Source of the DNA: Hyphomicrobiales bacterium | Lineage (GTDB): Bacteria > Pseudomonadota > Alphaproteobacteria > Rhizobiales > Beijerinckiaceae | Assembly (NCBI GenBank): GCA_028290125.1 | Contig: JAQGKM010000168.1 | Location: forward strand, 1-6,770 | Length of the DNA: 6,770 nt | Reading direction: 5' to 3' | Shown here: positions 5,463 to 6,770 of the stretch, piece after piece | Layout: each line of letters opens with the position of its first letter | Numbering within the stretch: the stretch's first letter is position 1 | Notes under the pieces: generated by a model | What the model saw: only the letters and a program-made list of their open reading frames with translations | Databases searched by the model: none | Told to the model about the DNA's origin: nothing | Translations under genes and position numbers: made by a program

Positions 5463-6739
5463 TGTTGGCTGTTCTCGCGGCGCTGTTGTGCTGCGCGCCT
5501 GTGCATGCGCAGGCGCCGTCGCCTGATCGGTTGCGCAGCGTCGAGACGGACCTGCGCGCTGCGGAAGACCGTCGCCGCTTGCTTGAAGCCGAAATGGAAG
5601 CCATCCGCAGCGACCGCGCACGCCTGAATGCGGCGCTGATCGAGACCGGCGCGAAGATGCGCCAGACCGAGGCGCGGATGATCGAGATCGAGAAGCGGCT
5701 CGACGTCGCCAATGGCAGCGAGGAAGCGATCCGCGCGTCGCTCGCGAGCCGGCGTGACGTGCTCGCCACCGTGCTGGCGGCGCTGCAGCGCATGGGCCGG
5801 CGCCCGCCGCCCGCCTTGCTGGCCTCGCCTGAGGACGCTTTGCGCGCGGTGCGCGCGTCCATGCTGCTCGGCGCCGTGCTGCCGGAGATCCGCGGCGAGG
5901 CGCAGGCGCTCGCCTCCGACCTCAATGACCTCGTCGTCCTGCGCCGCTCGATCGCGCTCGAAAAGGACAAGCTCGACGCAGAGGCGCTCGCCTTCAGCCG
6001 CGACGGCGAGCGGCTCGCCGGACTGGTCGATGCGCGTCAGGGCGCGCTGCGGGAAGCCGAGCAAAGACTCGTCGAACAGCGCCGTCACGCCGCCGAACTG
6101 GCCAAACAGGCGATTGATCTCAAGGAATTGATCGCCCGCTCCGAGGCCGAGCTCGCGCCGGCGGGACGGGCGGCGGAAGAGGCCCGGGCGTCCGACGAGG
6201 CGCAGCGCAAGGCGTCGGATGCGGCGCAGGCCAAGGGTCAGTCCCGCGTGGCCGCGCTGCCGTTCAACGACACCGCACGCCTCGCCCCCAAGATCGCCTT
6301 CACGGATGCGCGCGGTCTTTTGCCGCTGCCCGTCGCAGGCAGGATTATCAAGGGTTTCGGTGCGCCAGATGGTATTGGTGGCGTTGAAAAGGGTCTGTCC
6401 ATCGGCACGCGGCCAAGCGCGCCGGTGGCCGCGCCCTCGGATGGATGGGTCGCGTTTTCCGGTCCGTACCGCACTTATGGCCAACTCTTGATCATCAATG
6501 CGGGCGGCGGATACTATATTGTTCTCGCGGGCATGGAGCGCATCAGCGTCGAGGTTGGGCAGTTCGTCCTGGCCGGCGAGCCGGTCGCGACCATGGGTGA
6601 CGGCTCGATCAAGACTGCATCAGCACTTGCTCTTGGCGCTGCCCAGCCCATTCTCTATGTTGAATTCCGGAAAGACGGGGCGGCCATAGACCCGGGCCCA
6701 TGGTGGGCGAAGGCCGAGCTGGAAAAGGTTCGCGGATAA
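5378..6739 (+). CDS. envC: EnvC-like murein hydrolase activator: signal peptide, coiled coil, degenerate LytM (M23) domain
   Basis: Probably a periplasmic activator of cell-wall amidases during division. Counting 453 residues from the GTG at 5378, a hydrophobic core VLAVLAALLCCAPVHA (29-44) ends in a VHA cleavage site before QAPS. A long charged, heptad-like coiled-coil region follows (about 50-290), rich in Arg, Glu, Ala and Leu. A LytM/M23 fold begins at LPLPVAGRIIKGFG (about 315) and runs to near the end. The zinc ligands of active M23 peptidases appear lost: the HxGxD position reads EKGLS, the usual YAHL reads LAGM and the usual LHFE reads LYVE. This matches EnvC, which activates amidases without being an enzyme. 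The start is uncertain: GTG 5294, ATG 5318, GTG 5378, GTG 5387, GTG 5462 and TTG 5465 are all in frame. I chose 5378 for its Shine-Dalgarno match and Arg-rich pre-core segment. The stop shares one base with the next ATG. Confidence 0.88.
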   Translation: MGVVQISQAIHDPHPARLRRVALPARGRVLAVLAALLCCAPVHAQAPSPDRLRSVETDLRAAEDRRRLLEAEMEAIRSDRARLNAALIETGAKMRQTEARMIEIEKRLDVANGSEEAIRASLASRRDVLATVLAALQRMGRRPPPALLASPEDALRAVRASMLLGAVLPEIRGEAQALASDLNDLVVLRRSIALEKDKLDAEALAFSRDGERLAGLVDARQGALREAEQRLVEQRRHAAELAKQAIDLKELIARSEAELAPAGRAAEEARASDEAQRKASDAAQAKGQSRVAALPFNDTARLAPKIAFTDARGLLPLPVAGRIIKGFGAPDGIGGVEKGLSIGTRPSAPVAAPSDGWVAFSGPYRTYGQLLIINAGGGYYIVLAGMERISVEVGQFVLAGEPVATMGDGSIKTASALALGAAQPILYVEFRKDGAAIDPGPWWAKAELEKVRG

Positions 6740-6770
6740 TGCGCAAGATCTCCCTCGTCGTGCTCGGCGC
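6739..6770 (+). CDS. 5' end of a gene, probably a C-terminal processing peptidase (CtpA, S41 family), cut by the window edge
   Basis: Only an ATG and the codons for MRKISLVVLG are visible, continuing past the window end. The ATG overlaps the preceding stop as TAATG, which implies translational coupling. A start of Met-Arg-Lys followed by hydrophobic residues suits a signal peptide or membrane anchor. The identification as CtpA, a periplasmic tail-specific serine protease, rests on gene order: in Hyphomicrobiales the EnvC-like gene is usually followed by ctpA, as far as I recall. The sequence itself cannot prove it. Confidence 0.6.
   Translation, partial: MRKISLVVLG

Noticed and set aside
4602..5621. 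Long - strand frame opposite rsfS, rlmH and the repeat
   Set aside because: It has no recognisable motif, spans three separate + strand features and is kept open only by high GC and by the stop-free repeat.
5372..6484. Long open reading frame of 370 codons on the - strand opposite the EnvC-like gene
   Set aside because: Its predicted protein shows no recognisable domain, and it lies opposite a gene with a clear signal peptide, coiled coil and LytM fold. Long antisense frames are expected in such GC-rich coding DNA.
1..6770. A previously undescribed multi-gene system
   Set aside because: Seven of the eight genes match well-known families, and the eighth is only a 32-base fragment. The gene order is familiar from Hyphomicrobiales. 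The only unexplained structure is the repeat at the EnvC start and the small RNA stems, which are reported as findings.

Overview
This GC-rich window looks like a housekeeping stretch from an alphaproteobacterium, most likely of the order Hyphomicrobiales (Rhizobiales). The main reasons are the gene order, the sequence style of the encoded proteins, and a GC-rich palindromic repeat of a kind I associate from memory with these genomes. No genus can be fixed from the sequence alone. All convincing genes are on the + strand and packed head to tail: obgE, proB, proA, nadD, rsfS, rlmH, an envC-type murein hydrolase activator gene, and the first 32 bases of a gene that is probably ctpA.

Layout. Positions 17-1093 encode the ribosome-associated GTPase Obg. 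Positions 1100-2227 and 2283-3572 encode ProB and ProA, which carry glutamate to glutamate-5-semialdehyde in proline synthesis. ProA and NadD (NAD synthesis) overlap by 4 bases. A 72-base gap with a perfect 7-bp hairpin and a strong Shine-Dalgarno sequence precedes rsfS (ribosome silencing factor), followed by rlmH (23S rRNA methyltransferase). A palindromic repeat of about 113 bases (5350-5462) lies after rlmH and runs into the start region of the EnvC-like gene, whose last base is shared with the next ATG at 6739.

How the genes relate. Obg, RsfS and RlmH act on the ribosome; ProB/ProA and NadD make proline and NAD; the EnvC-like protein and the putative CtpA protease act in the cell envelope. 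The short gaps and overlaps suggest one or two polycistronic transcripts with translational coupling. The most likely internal break is the 72-base gap before rsfS. To my knowledge this gene order recurs in Hyphomicrobiales, so it is not a novel system.

The most unusual item is the repeat at 5350-5462. It stays open in the EnvC reading frame, offers a Shine-Dalgarno-like sequence and GTG start codons, and encodes the positively charged segment before the hydrophobic signal-peptide core. No RNA genes, CRISPR array, insertion sequence or phage gene was seen, and no stretch over 300 bases lacks a gene.
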